From Isoetes taiwanensis (taxonomy: Eukaryota; Streptophyta; Lycopodiopsida; Isoetales; Isoetaceae), in assembly GCA_021234155.1 (NCBI GenBank), contig JAJEKV010000225.1, forward strand, positions 246,001-310,000: a stretch of 64,000 bases of DNA, read 5' to 3'. This document shows, piece after piece, positions 1 to 12,689 of this stretch (position 1 is the stretch's first letter; the number at the start of each line of letters is the position of its first letter). The notes beneath the pieces are model-generated. The model saw only the letters and a list, made by a program, of their open reading frames with translations. It did not search any database and had not been told where the DNA came from. The position numbers and the translations under genes are program-made.

Positions 1-3000
1 GCGCCTGATTGATACGGCCGGAAATTTGGATCACATACATCTAAGTCTTCTTAATACAACTAGGGCTGGAAATAATCGGAATGGATTCTTTGTAAGTTTT
101 GGCACCACAAAATTTCTAAATCCCGTGGCTCCGTGAAAATTCAACTGGTATACTTAAGCCGCCTATCTGCCCCCCATGGAAAAATAGAGACACGGATCCC
201 AACAAGAAGCGAGATAGGTCCTGAGCTAGTGCAAGAAGAGCTAAAGGCGGTGATTTCTTGAGAGGCAAGAAATCGAGAGGAAAGAAATCCAAGGCTTTTT
301 GCCCTGGCTGATAGGGCGGTGATTTCTTCAAAGGCAAGAAATTCAAGACCTTTTGCCCTGGCTGATAACGGCTCGGAAACGTCGAAAAAGGAAAATGAAA
401 GAAAATGGAAAAATGTATTAAGATTATATATGTTGTGATATTCAAATAAGAATGTGTTATTTTACGGCGGAGGCAATCCCCAGGAATATGACATGTACAA
501 TCCGGACCTTTCCAAAACCTATTTTGAACCTAAGACATGTCTTATTTTCATAGTGGAAAAGTGATTTTGTTTTAGGAAAATAGGTGACCAAACATCATCT
601 AATAAAATATGTGACTTTTCTGAACATATAAAAGTCAGTGTTTCATTCTTCTTTTTTTCTTTTTTATTTCGTGCTTTTTTTTCCTCCGCCGCAATCTAAA
701 TCACTGTTGGGAAGCCACGTTTTCGCAAAATTGCCGAGGTGATCTCTGCCATATATATGCTGGCAGTGCCATAGTCACACTGCCAGAGCCAGCTATCCAG
801 CTATCCAGTTATCCAGCAAGATGCTGCTGCTTTTGCTTTGTGAATCGAAATCTGTGGAGAGCTAAGTCAATGGATTCTATTCTCTGGCCAAAAAAAAAGA
901 AAGCTCATTATTGTGTTCCTCCTGCTCCTGAAAACAGAGCACGATTGAAAGCAAGGGCCTAAAAGCACAGATTAGAACACCGATTTTGAATAATTTTAAG
1001 GTTAAGCACATGCATGAGAGTATGACAGTGCAAGAATTTGTGGTGAGGTGATGAATTTATGGATTGAAGAAGCCAGGTTGCCGAATTGAGCCTTTATACA
1101 AATATGAAGAAACAAAGAAAATTCATTTAAGAAGGTGCTAGACCTTCAAAACGTAGGCAAAACTTCAAGTAACAGAGCGAACCTGCAAAATACAGAAGAA
1201 CATGCTTGAGAATGGCATTGTTTTGCTCCTAACACCCTGAATTGCTTCTGAATTAACAACCCTGAATCGCTCTTGGCTGGCAATATCCGATATTTCAGCT
1301 TTTACTTCTTTTTCATGCTCGCTCTGAGAAATGGAAAACTGAGTTCTTGTTACAGAATTTGCCTTGACACCTAATGCCTTGAGGAAAAATCAGCTCAGAC
1401 ATTACCCCACTGTAGTTTAGCAATGCAAAGTAGACGCTCAGCGGCAAGAGCAAGAAAAGAGCATAAGCGGCGGTCACAACAGCGCCCGCTTCAGAAAAAA
1501 AGATAAATTTTATATTCTTATATTATAAAGTTTTACCATGTGTCCGTTGTCCATCACGCCCTAAATTGGACAACCCAGATTTTATCTACGAGTTAAACGA
1601 TCTAGATCATGCCCCTAGATCGAGTATGCCTGCACCAAAGTTTAGGGCTATGGCACTGAGCTCCGTGATAGAATTGGCGTACAAGAAGTCCAGATGTATT
1701 GAAAGAGAGAAAACAAAGTGGGTTTAGTTTAAACAGGGGAAATACTGCAAAATACCATGCCACTCCTTTTGATGCAATAGCAGATGTTAGAGGTCAGTGG
1801 CAGTTCCATGCCAGAGAACTTCATATTTGAACATGTTTTTTTTTACAGTATGGAGCTTGGTTTTTACTCTGTTTTTATAATGTAGCACATATGGGACGAG
1901 GTTGAAGAAAGTGAAGTAGGCCGATATAAAATGCTTTATTAACTTGAACAGGAATGCTTGGAAGTCTAGGTCGGAAGGTAGATAGTGTTAGAAATACCAG
2001 AGCTCGTCTTTGTCAAGTTCTTGCAGACTTCGAAGCCAAATTTGCAAAGCTTTTTGCCTCACTAGATGACCACCCTGTTCGTCCAAGAGTAATACTTCTT
2101 CCCTCTCTTCATGCAATTTGAATGGTCTGTGCAAGCCTGTCTAGAATGTCATTGCTGATGCTTTTGCATTGCCCCCCTTCGGAGTTCTCTAGACGTGGAT
2201 GCTCCTGAGTAACAATTTTGAAGAAATCTTTCCTAATTTCGTGGATAATCCATGGACAGTATTCACATATTCAAGGACTTTGTGTAGACGTTGGCTCTGG
2301 CAATCTGCTCAAAAGTTAGTTGCTACAATAGAATAGTCTTAAAGCACAAACCATATTACTTAAAATGTCAAAGCAGGTAGGCACCTTGTCTTTCATGAGA
2401 ACTTGGAGCTGAACTTTGTATTTTTCAAGTCTTCTACAAGATAAATCATGTTCACTTGATTTCTGATACAGCTTTTCATCATAGAATTCTGGGGCATCAG
2501 AGATTTCGCTAGAAGTCTTCTAAATTTGAGATTCAACATCTCTGGTGGGGCTGTATTTCACTGGCATTCTCAATCTATTACTTTTTATCTCTTCATTTAT
2601 GTTGTAAGACCTCTGATACACTTTGCATCTTATGCATTTCATAAAGGTTGAGACTAGATTGAAGGTAGATTAAAGGAGAAATTTGTTTCTTACATCAAGC
2701 TCTGCTTCAAAACCAGCAAGAATAATGCAAGGTGCATTTATTTCACTCTTCCGATGTCTGCTTGCTCTGCTTGCCCATAGCGATCCATTTTGATTCATGC
2801 TGTAATTATTGCGTTCCACGAATTAACATCATGCTAAGTCATTTCCGTAAAGACCTGCATGCATCCTCATAGGAAAAGCAGAAGAAAGTGAACTCTGATT
2901 CTAAATGTCTGAATATCATAAAAATGTTGGACATCTTTTGCATTTATAACCATGGTGTCCGTATGGTGCAAATGTTACAGTCCATGAATCAAGTCTTGGT

Positions 3001-3169
3001 TGTGCATGTGGCCAAAAGGCCTCTTATCTCTTCTAGACTGCTGCATTTTGTATGCGGATCAAAGCATTTCCCATAATGGAGTTAAGATTTTTATAGAATC
3101 TTCATATATGACATAGTTATTGATATGTGTTTGGAGACTTGCAGGTTATGTAAATATCATATCGCGGAG
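1..3169. other. AT-rich spacer, no gene supported
   Basis: No open frame here has a recognisable domain. A TATATATGC stretch near 752 lies upstream of a region rich in CAGCTATCCAG, which could be a promoter, but nothing downstream confirms it. A 46-codon open stretch at 1984-2121 (+) reads like protein (it contains ARLCQVLADFEAKFAKLF) and ends in TGA. It could be a relic exon, but I cannot name a family. Two short similar blocks (CGGTGATTTCTT...GGCAAGAAAT) occur at about 247-275 and 306-335. Confidence 0.5.
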
Positions 3170-3274
3170 GGGTGCAACATTTCGATTAAGAACAAGTTAC
3201 AGAAGGGTGCAACATTTTGATTAGGAACAAGTTACGGAAGGGTGCTGCATTTTGATTAGGAACAAGTTACTCAA
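3170..3274. repeat. 35-bp tandem repeat, three copies
   Basis: Three consecutive 35-bp units start at 3170, 3205 and 3240, each beginning GGGTG and containing AACAAGTTAC. They differ at only a few positions. The array is not a multiple of three in frame with any real gene and looks like a local minisatellite. Confidence 0.85.
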
Positions 3275-4070
3275 GGGTGAGTCTTAATTGCTGTGTGGTT
3301 ATGTAGTTTTTGACGGTGTATCCTTTGTTCTTGGCTTTGCATACAGAAAGGTTACTAATGTTCATGATTTTCTCATTGCAGTTTATGAATGCTTTTCTCA
3401 GATTCTGAAAATTCAACTGCCCGTTGAATCAGGTTCTGAAAAACTAGAAATATACCTGCAAAAATGGTGAGGGCACAAGGATTATATGCTGGCGAAAATA
3501 TAGGGATCGATTTAAGACAAAGAAGCTGAACTTTGTGCAAGGATGGACTGTTAGTCAAAGAGTTGGATTACTCAGAACTATAAGGCATAGTACATCCCAT
3601 CCCCACAACATCACACATTTTTGCCAGCTTGAAATCCAAGTCAGACCAAATGGTTGCTCTCATTGTAAACGCCAAGTATGGCCAAATAGATAGATGCTAT
3701 CAGTTGTTTAAAAACTTGATAATTATACGGTTACATGAACGTTGCAATTTCTTTGCTCTTGAATTTCTATGCTTTAAAATATTCAACAATAGATTGTGCT
3801 ACATAACACGGAGAAGAATACTTAAAAACATATGTTTGAAGGCATTGCATTTCTGCTGAGATAAGTGCTAAAGTCAATGTCAATAACACAAACAACGTCA
3901 AACAATAAGAAGAACATGAAATATGACTGAGATGTGACTTGCCATGTAATGTTTCCTTTTGTGGCTTCCTTATGCTCTTCATATAAAGAAAGGATTCATT
4001 TACAAGTTTCAAATCATTTATAGGTTTCCAAATAATTCCCATGTTTCTAAACAATCCCCAGCAATGTTGG

Positions 4071-4162
4071 GCACTATTACTAGTGCATTATATAATTTAA
4101 AAGAATATGACAGTTGGCACTATTTCTAATGCATTATATAAAATTAAAAGAATATGACAATT
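4071..4162. repeat. 46-bp tandem duplication
   Basis: Two adjacent 46-bp copies start GCACTATT and contain TGCATTATATAA and AAAAGAATATGACA. They diverge slightly. The surrounding spacer (3275-5157) is AT-rich with no supported gene. Confidence 0.75.
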
Positions 4163-5484
4163 GTTTATTACATACAAATTGACGACGTAACATGCAAATT
4201 TTAAACAAACAAATGGATGAAGAAAAGTATGGCGAAATATAGACAAATAAAGAAATGGAGAACGGTAACAAAGGATGACGACCTGGATGCCCTGTTTTGA
4301 TGGTATGCTTCACGCAAAAGGCGATGTACCTCTAAGAGTATTACAAATATGTTAGACTAGAAAAATATTAGCTATTTCTTGAACATTTTGGTGCTAATCA
4401 ATCAAACCCTTTGAATAATTGTTCCTATAACCAATTGCCTCCTTTTAAATTTTTTGGCATGCAACGTTTAAAAGCTATGAAGGTGCAAGCCCTAGAGTGT
4501 AGCACTTTCATCTCGCTCAAAATAACTAATTGATATCTAACCCACCCAGGCATTGATTTACTATCTTAGATGTTGACACCTTCGTTTTTTAAAATGTGAT
4601 CACATATTAACACCTTCATTTCTAAAAAATATAACCAATTTTTTTAAACCAACAACAAGGACATATGAAAATAAAAGAAAATGATGAATTAACTTATATT
4701 TTCCTCTTTACCGACTGGCTTTTTTAAGCATAGGGATATCAGAGAAGAGAAATGTTCGCTGCGGCGTAATTTACTTAACATTTTCATGTGATGAAGCCAG
4801 ATTTTCGTGGATATTAGGAATGTGATTGCTCTAGAAAGTTTTGCCAAATACCTTAGAAACATGATCAATCTGCAATTACATATGAAAAAAACACTACCTG
4901 CTGGTGAGCCGAGCTTCTCCATTGCCATCGGCATGGAAATCCACAGCAATACATTACATACTTGGAAGAAAAAAAGGCAATATCTTGCATACTCGAAGCA
5001 TGAGCAAGGAGCGAACATTCGAGGGCAGCTGCCTAAGGGGCTGTTATTGGAAATATTAGGTCTAGCAATGTCATGAGCAATGGCATGGAATAGCGTTGCT
5101 TGGACATTTTTGCTGGGATAATCTTTTCGACAGGAAAAACACAAGGAGTCCCCCGTTTTGAAGCTCAAGTTTGATGAGCAAGTTTTGATTCAGTATGACA
5201 TGGGGACACGTGGGCGATGGCCTTGTGCCGTGGAAGCTATGGGATCAACGTTGTTTGCTTCGACTTCAAATGCTTATATTAATCAGGTTCAAAGAATTTC
5301 CTTTTTGTTTTTTCTTTGTCATTGTTTTTCTGCTGTTAAACTTGCTTCTTTATAACCATGCCAGCCTAGTTCAACACTCTCCACAACAGCTGTTAAAGAT
5401 TCTTTCAGGTAGAAGATATAAAGAACAACTTTTTCCATATGTTTTTTTTTTATGAAGATTGCACTTAACGTACGTTATGTTGCA

Positions 5485-7250
5485 GTTCTTTAAAATCTTT
5501 GGGTGAGTCTGGAAATCTGGAAAATGCAATTCAAGCTGCAGAGTTTATGCAACATCGGGGGATATCCATTTCTAGAGAGCACGCTTACTGTCTGGTAAGG
5601 GAATCTGAGAAACTGCAAAACCTCGATTATGGAATGAGAATAGAATCCTTGATGGCCAATAATGGTCTAGGTTCAATTGCTGCATTGGCGGATCATCTTA
5701 TTCGCCTTTTTACCTCGTGTGAAGATTTGGTCAAAGCAAACAGATCATTTGAAAATGTTCAAAGGCCATCCGAATATTCATGGACTGCAATTATTACAGC
5801 CAATGCTAAGCTTGGACAAGCTGAGATGGCCCTTATGTTATATGATGGAATGCTGAGATCAGGCATAAGGTCTAGCAAATATGTCTATACTGTGGTGCTG
5901 CAGGCATGCACAGCTGGATTAAACTTGCATCAGGGGAGTTGCATTCATCACCATGTTATCGAAAGTGGACTTGAAGCTGATGTTTACTTGGGAAGTACAC
6001 TTGTGGACATGTATGCCAAATGTGGGAATTTAGATATTGCATGTAAGGTATTTAACCAAATGCAAAATCGAAATGTGGTGTCATGGAATGCAATGGTTAC
6101 TGGATATGCTTTGCACAACCAATGTTGTCTCGCACTAGAATGCTTTGACAACATGCTGGAGCTGGGGGTAAAACCAGACCAAACCACATTTTTGGGAACC
6201 CTGAAAGCATGTAACGGGATTGGAGAAATAGAACAAGGTAGATATATGCATGAACAAATAACTACTAATTCTCTCCAATCCGATGTCTTTGTGGGGAGTG
6301 CACTTCTGGATATGTATGCTAAATGTGGGAGCTTAAGTGAGGCATGCAATGTCTTTGAGAGCATGCCAACCCACAATGTCGTATCCTGGGGTGCAATGAT
6401 TGCTGCACATGCTCAGCATGGTGAAGGCTTTCGTGCCTTAGAATGCTTTCATGGCATGCAGCAGCAAGGAATTACACCAAATGCCATTACATTTTTGAGC
6501 GTCTTGAAAGCATGTGGAACAATTGGAGCCATAGATCAGGGCAGACAGATTCACAAACAATTAACATTTTGTGGGTCTTCATTTGATGTGATGATTGGAA
6601 GTGCTCTTGTAGATATGTATGCAAAATGTGGCAGTTTAGAAGAGGCACACAAAATTTTAGTCAACTTGGCAGAACGAAATGTGGTATCGTGGAATTCAAT
6701 GATGGCTAGACATGCTCATTCTGGCAATCTTGATTCAGTGATGCAATGTTTTAAGGACATGCTACATGAAGGTATTAAGCCAGACAGTATAACTTTCACA
6801 AGTATCCTTGCAGCTTGCAGTCATAAAGGGCTCGTGGATGAAGGGTGCATGCACATCAAAGAAATGAGACAAGATTATGGTATTCTGCCAGATGCTTCTC
6901 ATCTTAATTGCCTTGCTGATCTTCTAAGTCGTGCTGGATATCTAAATGAGGCAAAGCATTTACTTCAGACAAGTTTGCCGCGTATTGTAGGGTGGACAAC
7001 TTTGCTCAGTGCCTGCAGAACTTATGGTAATGTGCGACTAGGGAGGGAGATCTTTGATAGTGTATTTCAATTCGATCCTTATAATGCCAGTGGTTATGTT
7101 CTTATGTCAGGTATCTATAACGACTCTTGCATGTGGAATGAAGCTGCAGAAATAGAGGGTCTTAGGCAATGCACAGGGGCATGGAAAAAGCCCGCCAAGG
7201 CATGGATTGAGATTAACAAGATAATACATGAGTTTGTTGTAGGAGATTAG
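5485..7250 (+). CDS. PPR protein, P-L-S class with E/E+ region (terminal exon)
   Basis: This is a pentatricopeptide repeat protein, a sequence-specific RNA-binding family that acts on mitochondrial or plastid transcripts. About ten P, L and S motifs fill residues 70-430. Signature words include LVDMYAKCG near residues 166, 266 and 369, and NVVSWNAM near 194. An E/E+ segment follows at residues 434-583 (ILAACSHKGLVDEG, WTTLLSACR, AWIEINKIIHEFVVGD). There is no ATG at the head of the open frame: it runs back to a likely splice acceptor (TATGTTGCAG ending at 5484), and the first internal ATG is at 5547. The N-terminus and targeting peptide therefore probably lie in an upstream exon; the open stretch at about 5158-5290, followed by CAG/GTTC, is one weak candidate. 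The frame stops with TAG exactly where family members continue GD-x-SHP. The codons after the stop still read NHPQSKF, so the tail was probably lost recently, leaving an E+-type protein without DYW. Confidence 0.9.
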
Positions 7251-7871
7251 AATCATCCTCAAAGCAAATTTATAGCTGTTAGAATAGTACAATGATATAT
7301 GTTGGACATGTTAAGAACTTATGTGTAACTTAATGTTGTACCCCATGGGACATTTCGTATTAGCCCATGGGCCTCCTTACTTTTACCCTTGTCTCTATTT
7401 GCCACCCAACATGAGGAGGTGGCACTATATGTACCATCTTGTGAGTTCGCGTAATACACAAGTTTCTTGCTCCTCCTTTGTTGCATGTTGCGTCTCCTCC
7501 TCTCTCCATTGTGTTTTGCTAATCAGACCACCTCCTTCATTTTGTTTTGTTAAAGAACTTGAAGATTAGAGGAGAGTTGCAGAGATGAATTGGTCGGGCA
7601 GGAAATGCACAAGGTACAAATGAATTTTATGCTGATGAGACACAATCCAGAAATCTCATTCAAAAATCTTTCTATCAAAGTAGAAATCACCTAAAAAGGA
7701 TCCCTGGTCACTGAGATTATGATGTTTCAAGATTGGACCAACAAAACTACCTAGAAATTAAACATCAAAATAAAAAGGAGCCCTAGACAACAGAAGATTT
7801 GGTGAAGCTTTTAAACAAAAGAGTCTTGTCTAAAGGGATTTCCTTCAATGCAACTGCCATGGTAAAAACTT
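7251..7871. other. Spacer 3' of the PPR gene
   Basis: This holds the lost tail of the PPR frame (to about 7300) and probable 3' UTR, then AT-rich DNA of unknown origin. I see no RNA gene or clear repeat. Confidence 0.4.
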
Positions 7872-8498
7872 ATGATAAGTATAAATCTCCAGATCAGGTT
7901 CAGTTCGAAAAGGTCTGTTTGGTTAAACAGGAAGAGTGCTCAACAAACAACTGTATCTCTACCTCCTAGTACAATGCCTGACGGGAAAGAGGACTTCTTC
8001 CCTCTCATATGTAAAAATAAATTTCAAGTCCTATGGGGGTTTGACGAAGACTTTGACTTTGAGGTTGATAATAATACAGCCAACTCCGAGGAAGAGGAAG
8101 GGTTTGCACTCATACATGATGATATACATGAATCACTTGAATTTCTGGTGCCTCCGACCATGGATGAACCACAATATAGAAATATTGACCCACTCTACCT
8201 GTCACCAACTTTCCCACAAGTTGATCTTTTCCCTAATATTGTTGTTGACCTCTCAGTTGCCCCCAATACCAATTGTACCTCTCTAAATCTTGCTTTTCCA
8301 AAAGCCACTCCACCTGCACCTATATTTGAACACACTCCCATAAAGGAATTTTATGGAAGATATGGAAAATCAACAGTGGATTTGGTAAGGAGGATAGTCT
8401 CGGATGCTGTGGATGAAGTGACATTCAAACCTAAGTCTACGACTCGTGAAGAAGAAAGATGGAAGTTCAAGGATATGTATTGGATTACCGTCAATTGA
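7872..8498 (+). CDS. Uncharacterised 208-residue acidic ORF leading into a gypsy pol remnant
   Basis: The frame opens with ATG and runs 208 codons. The middle is acidic ([26 protein letters not shown]) and the end is more basic ([15 protein letters not shown]). I recognise no domain. Its last 30 or so codons overlap, in another frame, the sequence that starts reverse transcriptase (DYRQLNKQ). It is therefore either a spacer between protease and RT of the same Ty3/gypsy element, now frameshifted, or an unrelated gene piece the element inserted beside. Composition does not separate these options. Confidence 0.35.
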   Translation: MISINLQIRFSSKRSVWLNRKSAQQTTVSLPPSTMPDGKEDFFPLICKNKFQVLWGFDEDFDFEVDNNTANSEEEEGFALIHDDIHESLEFLVPPTMDEPQYRNIDPLYLSPTFPQVDLFPNIVVDLSVAPNTNCTSLNLAFPKATPPAPIFEHTPIKEFYGRYGKSTVDLVRRIVSDAVDEVTFKPKSTTREEERWKFKDMYWITVN

Positions 8499-10415
8499 AC
8501 AAGCAAACAATAAAGAATAAATATGCATTGCCAAAAGCGGATGACTTGATGGACCAGCTCCAGGGAGCAAAATTCTTTTCCAAGATTGATTTGAAATCCA
8601 GTTACCAGTAGATAAGATTAAGGAAGAGGATATTCATACGGCTTTTAGAACGCGGTATAGGCACTAACAAATTCACATTTATGCCATTTGGTCTATCAAA
8701 TGCCCCAACAATCCTTATGAGATTAATGAACGACATTTTTAGGAAATTCATAGACGAATTCGTCATCATCTTCTTTGACGATATTTTTGATTTACAGTAA
8801 GTTAATAGAAGAGCATATAGTGCACTTAAGGAAAGTTGGAGACGCTAAGGCAGCATCGCTTGTTCAGCAAGCTCTCAAAGTGCCATTTTGCTACACCTAA
8901 AGTAGAGTACCTAGGCCATGTGGTATTAATTGAAAACCGATCCATCCAAGATCGAGGCAATAAAGGACTGGTCAGCACCAAAAAAAACATGGCGTATAAG
9001 AAGCTTCACCGGCTTTGCAGGATATTATAGGAAGTTCATGAAGGACTTTGCTAAGTGGGCAGCTCCCCACTCAGACCTCATTAAGCATCAGAAAGTCAAA
9101 GATTGGGTTGATCATTGGATTAAGAACGTTCAAGCTTCCTTTGACAAGCTCAAGGAAGCCTTGACAACAACACCAATGTTAATATTGCCAGATCTAGAGA
9201 AAGATAATCTAGTGGCAACAGATGTGAGCATGATAGCAATCGGAGGAGTTCATGCGCAAAAAGCGGGGGTTGTAGCTTATGACTCCAAAAAGATGAACAA
9301 TGTCGAACAACGCTATCCGATTCATGATAGGAGCTTTTAGGAAGCCCTTCTTTTTTGGAGGCACTATTTGTTTGGTAGGAAATTTTATTTAGATATTGAC
9401 CACCAAAGCCTCTAATACATCTTTATGCAAGCACTCCTCTATTTGGGGCAAAGACGTTGGATGAAATTCCTGGAAGAGTATGATTTTGAGATAACATATA
9501 AGCCAGAGAAGTTACACATGGTTGTTGACGCACTTTCTCGTCGGCTGTTGGAAACTAGAGTGCACTACAACGCCATATTGGCCTTGTCAAGTGAGTTCAG
9601 GAAGAAGATTGAGGAGTTTATTCTCCCTAGAAAAGAATTTAAGGAAGTATGGGCTAGTCTTTGCAAGGAAGCAAGGACGGATAAAGAAAGAGAGGCTTAT
9701 AAGAAATTTAAAAAGGAAGACAATCTTTTATATTATAAGGATAAGCTTTGTGTCCCAGAGGTATCAGGAGTGACGAAGTTAATCCTCCACGATACTCATA
9801 ATAGCCTAATAGCTGGCCATGCAAGATTCATGAAAACTTACTACAAGATAAGAAGTAGTTATTTTGGGCTGGCACGAAGCAAGACATTGCCAACTATATT
9901 TAGCAGTGTCAATTATGTCAGCAGATGAAAGCGGAGCAACTTCAAATTCCAGGAGCTCTTGAACCTTTGGCTGTGCTAGACGCCAAGTGGGAGATGGTAA
10001 GTATAGACTTCACCATGGATTTTCCTCGAATAGCAAGGGGCCATGATGCTTTGATGGTAGTGTTTGACAAGTTATATAAGATGGCACATTTTCTACTATG
10101 CAAAACCACAGATACAACACTAAATACAACCTTGCTATTTGAAAAGGAAATCTTTAAGTTGCATGGGATGCTTAGGGGAATCATATCAGATAGAGATCCA
10201 AAATTCATAAGCGCATTTTGGAAAGGCTTCTTCAACACCATTGGGACGAAGCTTTATATGAGTATGGCATATCATCCCCAGACTAATGTCGGATGGAGAG
10301 GACGGACAAGACCTTGGAGGATATGTTGAGGCACTATGTCTGAAATAAGCAATCAGATGTCCCCCTTCATGATCAATTATGGCTATCAATGCCTCAAACC
10401 AGATAGCTGGCACAA
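8480..10415 (+). pseudogene. pol: Decayed Ty3/gypsy pol: RT, RNase H, integrase
   Basis: Pol domains are readable in order across several frames. RT begins [20 protein letters not shown] near 8490 and has MPFGLSNAP near 8682 and the active-site FFDDI near 8775. The RT-RNase H link shows GFAGYYRKFMKDFA (about 9013) and the RNase H segment VEQRYPIHDRSF ends near 9340. The integrase zinc-finger region shows LILHDTHNSLIAGH (about 9780). The catalytic core runs from about 9960 (WEMVSIDFTMDF, IISDRDPKFIS, AYHPQTN), and SPFMINYGYQ lies near 10360. Stops and frameshifts break it repeatedly, for example SSYQ-stop near 8611. No LTRs, primer site or gag were found. The wording HDTHNSxIAG is shared with the chromovirus at 17-30 kb, so both may belong to one lineage. 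Confidence 0.85.
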
Positions 10416-10739
10416 TGTTTTGTCAAACAATTTTCTAGCTGCTTGCTTTTTGCCCATCCAATGCTTCCCTGTAACAGCCACGACTTTCTGCTCACCACCA
10501 AAAAATTAAAATCAATTCTCTCAAAAAGTCATTCCTTCCTCCTCTGTCCCACAGTTTTTTCTCTGTTCCACACAGTAGTTTCTCCTCTATTCCCCACGAC
10601 ACCACGGATCATTCTCATCTGTGGTCTTTGGTTTAATGCTTTAGGAGATCTTTTTTAATTCGCAAAGAAGGTACCCAATGATATAGGGAAATGTGATATC
10701 TTTAGGCAACATTTCAACGAAACAGATGGTCATGGCCTA
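10416..10739. other. Spacer after gypsy remnant
   Basis: T- and C-rich DNA without a supported gene. Short stretches such as TTCCTCCTCTGTCCCACAG give spurious open frames. Confidence 0.3.
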
Positions 10740-11460
10740 TTAGCTTGATCAACTCAACCAAGGCAAACTGAAACGACAAGAACCAAAGCAAATCTCAAAG
10801 TATATGAGACAGGCTAAGCCTCACTCTACTGGCATCATACATCACCACGTAATCATTCCATCATAAATTTTTGCACCAAATCATATCATAAACTTAACTT
10901 CATTTAAGTCAGAGAAATTGAGATAAAGTTCAACATAATCACATAATCATACTCAAAATATCATGCTTCAACATAATAATATTCAACTAATCAAGAAAGA
11001 TACTCACAACTTCAAGAACTTTGCCCATATGTGATCTTCCAAAATTGGGCCTCCCTTCTACACGAATTTTGGCTATCTTGTACAAAACTGCACTTGATCC
11101 TAGCCACTAGATCTGGACAAATCTCAACCTTAGATCCCAATTCTAACTACCATAAGTTCACTAGATCTTGCCAACTCAACATAAAATCTAGGCCATCTAA
11201 ACTCCTTGCAACTACCATGCTCTTCCAGATTCATGACGCATCATCAGAATGTCAACCATTGAAAATATTTCTTCAGGACTTTAATACTCCTTCAAGTCCA
11301 TAGGTTCCACTTCAGTACATCACAAATGCTTCCTCCAGAATATTTGTATATTTTTTACATTTTCTCCATATTACACCCATATTGTTCTCAATTTATGCAC
11401 ACATTTCACCAATTTAAGCACATAATGCAAAAATAGTCAAGATAAAACACACAACATTAT
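10740..11460. repeat. Repeat R, uninterrupted copy
   Basis: This matches, in reverse complement, two separated segments downstream. Bases 10740-11095 match 58553-58935, and bases 11100-11400 match 30740-31021. The two matches abut here (around GATCCTAGCCACTAGATC, about 11095-11115), so this copy shows the structure before the copia element split the other copy. It contains no convincing protein domain. The apparent ORF at 11031-11303 is conserved with its partner only because the DNA is duplicated. Confidence 0.85.
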
Positions 11461-12319
11461 CCCTTCCCAAGATTATTCATCGTCCCGATGAATTCTTCAA
11501 AAATCTTTTCTTTGATCTTCATGTCTTCAACTTGATCCTCAAAATAGCATCACAACTAAACAAAAATCCAACGTCAAAATGTCTTCAAGTCTTCAAAAAC
11601 ATCTATAAAAGTCTTCCAAGGAAAAGAAATACTAAAAACTTCTAACATCACTTGATCTTCATCAATCATAGGGTGGCTAGTCCCATCCAGGTCAGTGGCA
11701 CCTTCGCTCTACTGCCCGGTATGGCGCTCTATCCCTTTCACATCACTTATAATTTTTCATCACTTTTTACATAGGTCATGGGATGCTGCTGCCTTTCTAG
11801 GTCAGCACATTGAACATGCCATCCATAATCACTTAAACAAAAATTAAAACTTGTACAACTTCCTTTGATGCCTTCAAATATTGAATAACTTAAATATTAA
11901 ACTTCCTTAAACTGCAAAAGCAAAACATCGACCATGGTGTCTTCATTTCCTATCTTGGACCTCAAATAACTTGTTGGAAAATAAATAGTGCTTAAGGGCT
12001 TCTCATGGAATAAACAAACATCTTCAAAAAATAAAACACTTCAGATCTTTATATGGGCTTGAACTCATGGTCAAATGGTTGATAGCCAAACGACTTATCC
12101 AAAGAACCATTGCCATTACATTTGACTTTAAAATCTTCATTTTCCTTTATTTTATAAAATGTTTATTATTTCCCTTCACTATTAACGACCCTCTTTTTTT
12201 CCTCATTTCCCCCCCTCTGCGCGCGACCAGGCCGTTAGGCAGATTTAGGGTATGGCGGAAGCACAGGGCACAGATCAGAGAAAAACACTGCTGCTTTTTC
12301 AGGGATTGGACTTCTTCTC
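11461..12319. other. AT-rich spacer
   Basis: Low-complexity A/T-rich DNA with CTTCAAAA-like words. No gene or RNA feature is supported. It ends against the TFIIF-alpha fragment. Confidence 0.35.
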
Positions 12320-12670
12320 CCTGCATAATTTCAGGAGGTGCAGGAACTTCTGGCTGGTTTTCCTCTCTCTCTTCTGAATCATTTCCAACTGCTTCATCAT
12401 CATTTGTGAATGTCTCTTCATGCTCCCAATCATCACTTCTCTCAATTTTTTCATCTTCAAAATCACCCTCGTCTCTTGCTAGGTCCCATCTTCATCCCGT
12501 CCCTTTGCCCCCTTCTTTTTCAATGCCAACCTCTTTTTCCTACCTTCTTATCACCTTCAGGCTCTCTTCTATTAGAACCAGCATCATCTGTATCATTTCT
12601 TCTACGACCACCATTTCCTGATTTTTTTTCTGCATCAGATGCACCAGCATTTGCAGGTTTCATCATCCAC
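12320..12670 (-). pseudogene. TFIIF-alpha (RAP74) gene fragment
   Basis: On the minus strand the translation starts WMMKPANAG just after an AG/G acceptor-like site (12667-12670). It continues through a basic and acidic linker (EKKSGNGGRRRNDTDD) and ends in EKIERSDDWEHEETFTNDDE, AVGNDSEE and VPAPPEI near 12330. This order (WMMKAA-type word, charged linker, DDWEHEE-FTDDDEAVG, PAPPEI) is the middle of plant TFIIF-alpha, the large subunit of the RNA polymerase II initiation factor. The frame changes at least twice (about 12510 and 12475) and no other exon is visible. I therefore call it a decayed, probably captured, fragment. It lies back-to-back with the methyltransferase exon. The family assignment rests on remembered wording of the plant protein. 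Confidence 0.6.
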
Positions 12671-12689
12671 CTGTGGAATCCATCATATG

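Noticed and set aside
11031-11303. ORF shared with the minus strand at 30838-31155
   Set aside because: Similarity comes from duplication of repeat R. The frame has no domain and is not preserved in preference to other frames.
12067-12621. 184-codon plus-strand Ser/Phe-rich ORF
   Set aside because: It is antisense to the TFIIF-alpha fragment over most of its length. The Ser-rich composition mirrors Glu/Asp codons.
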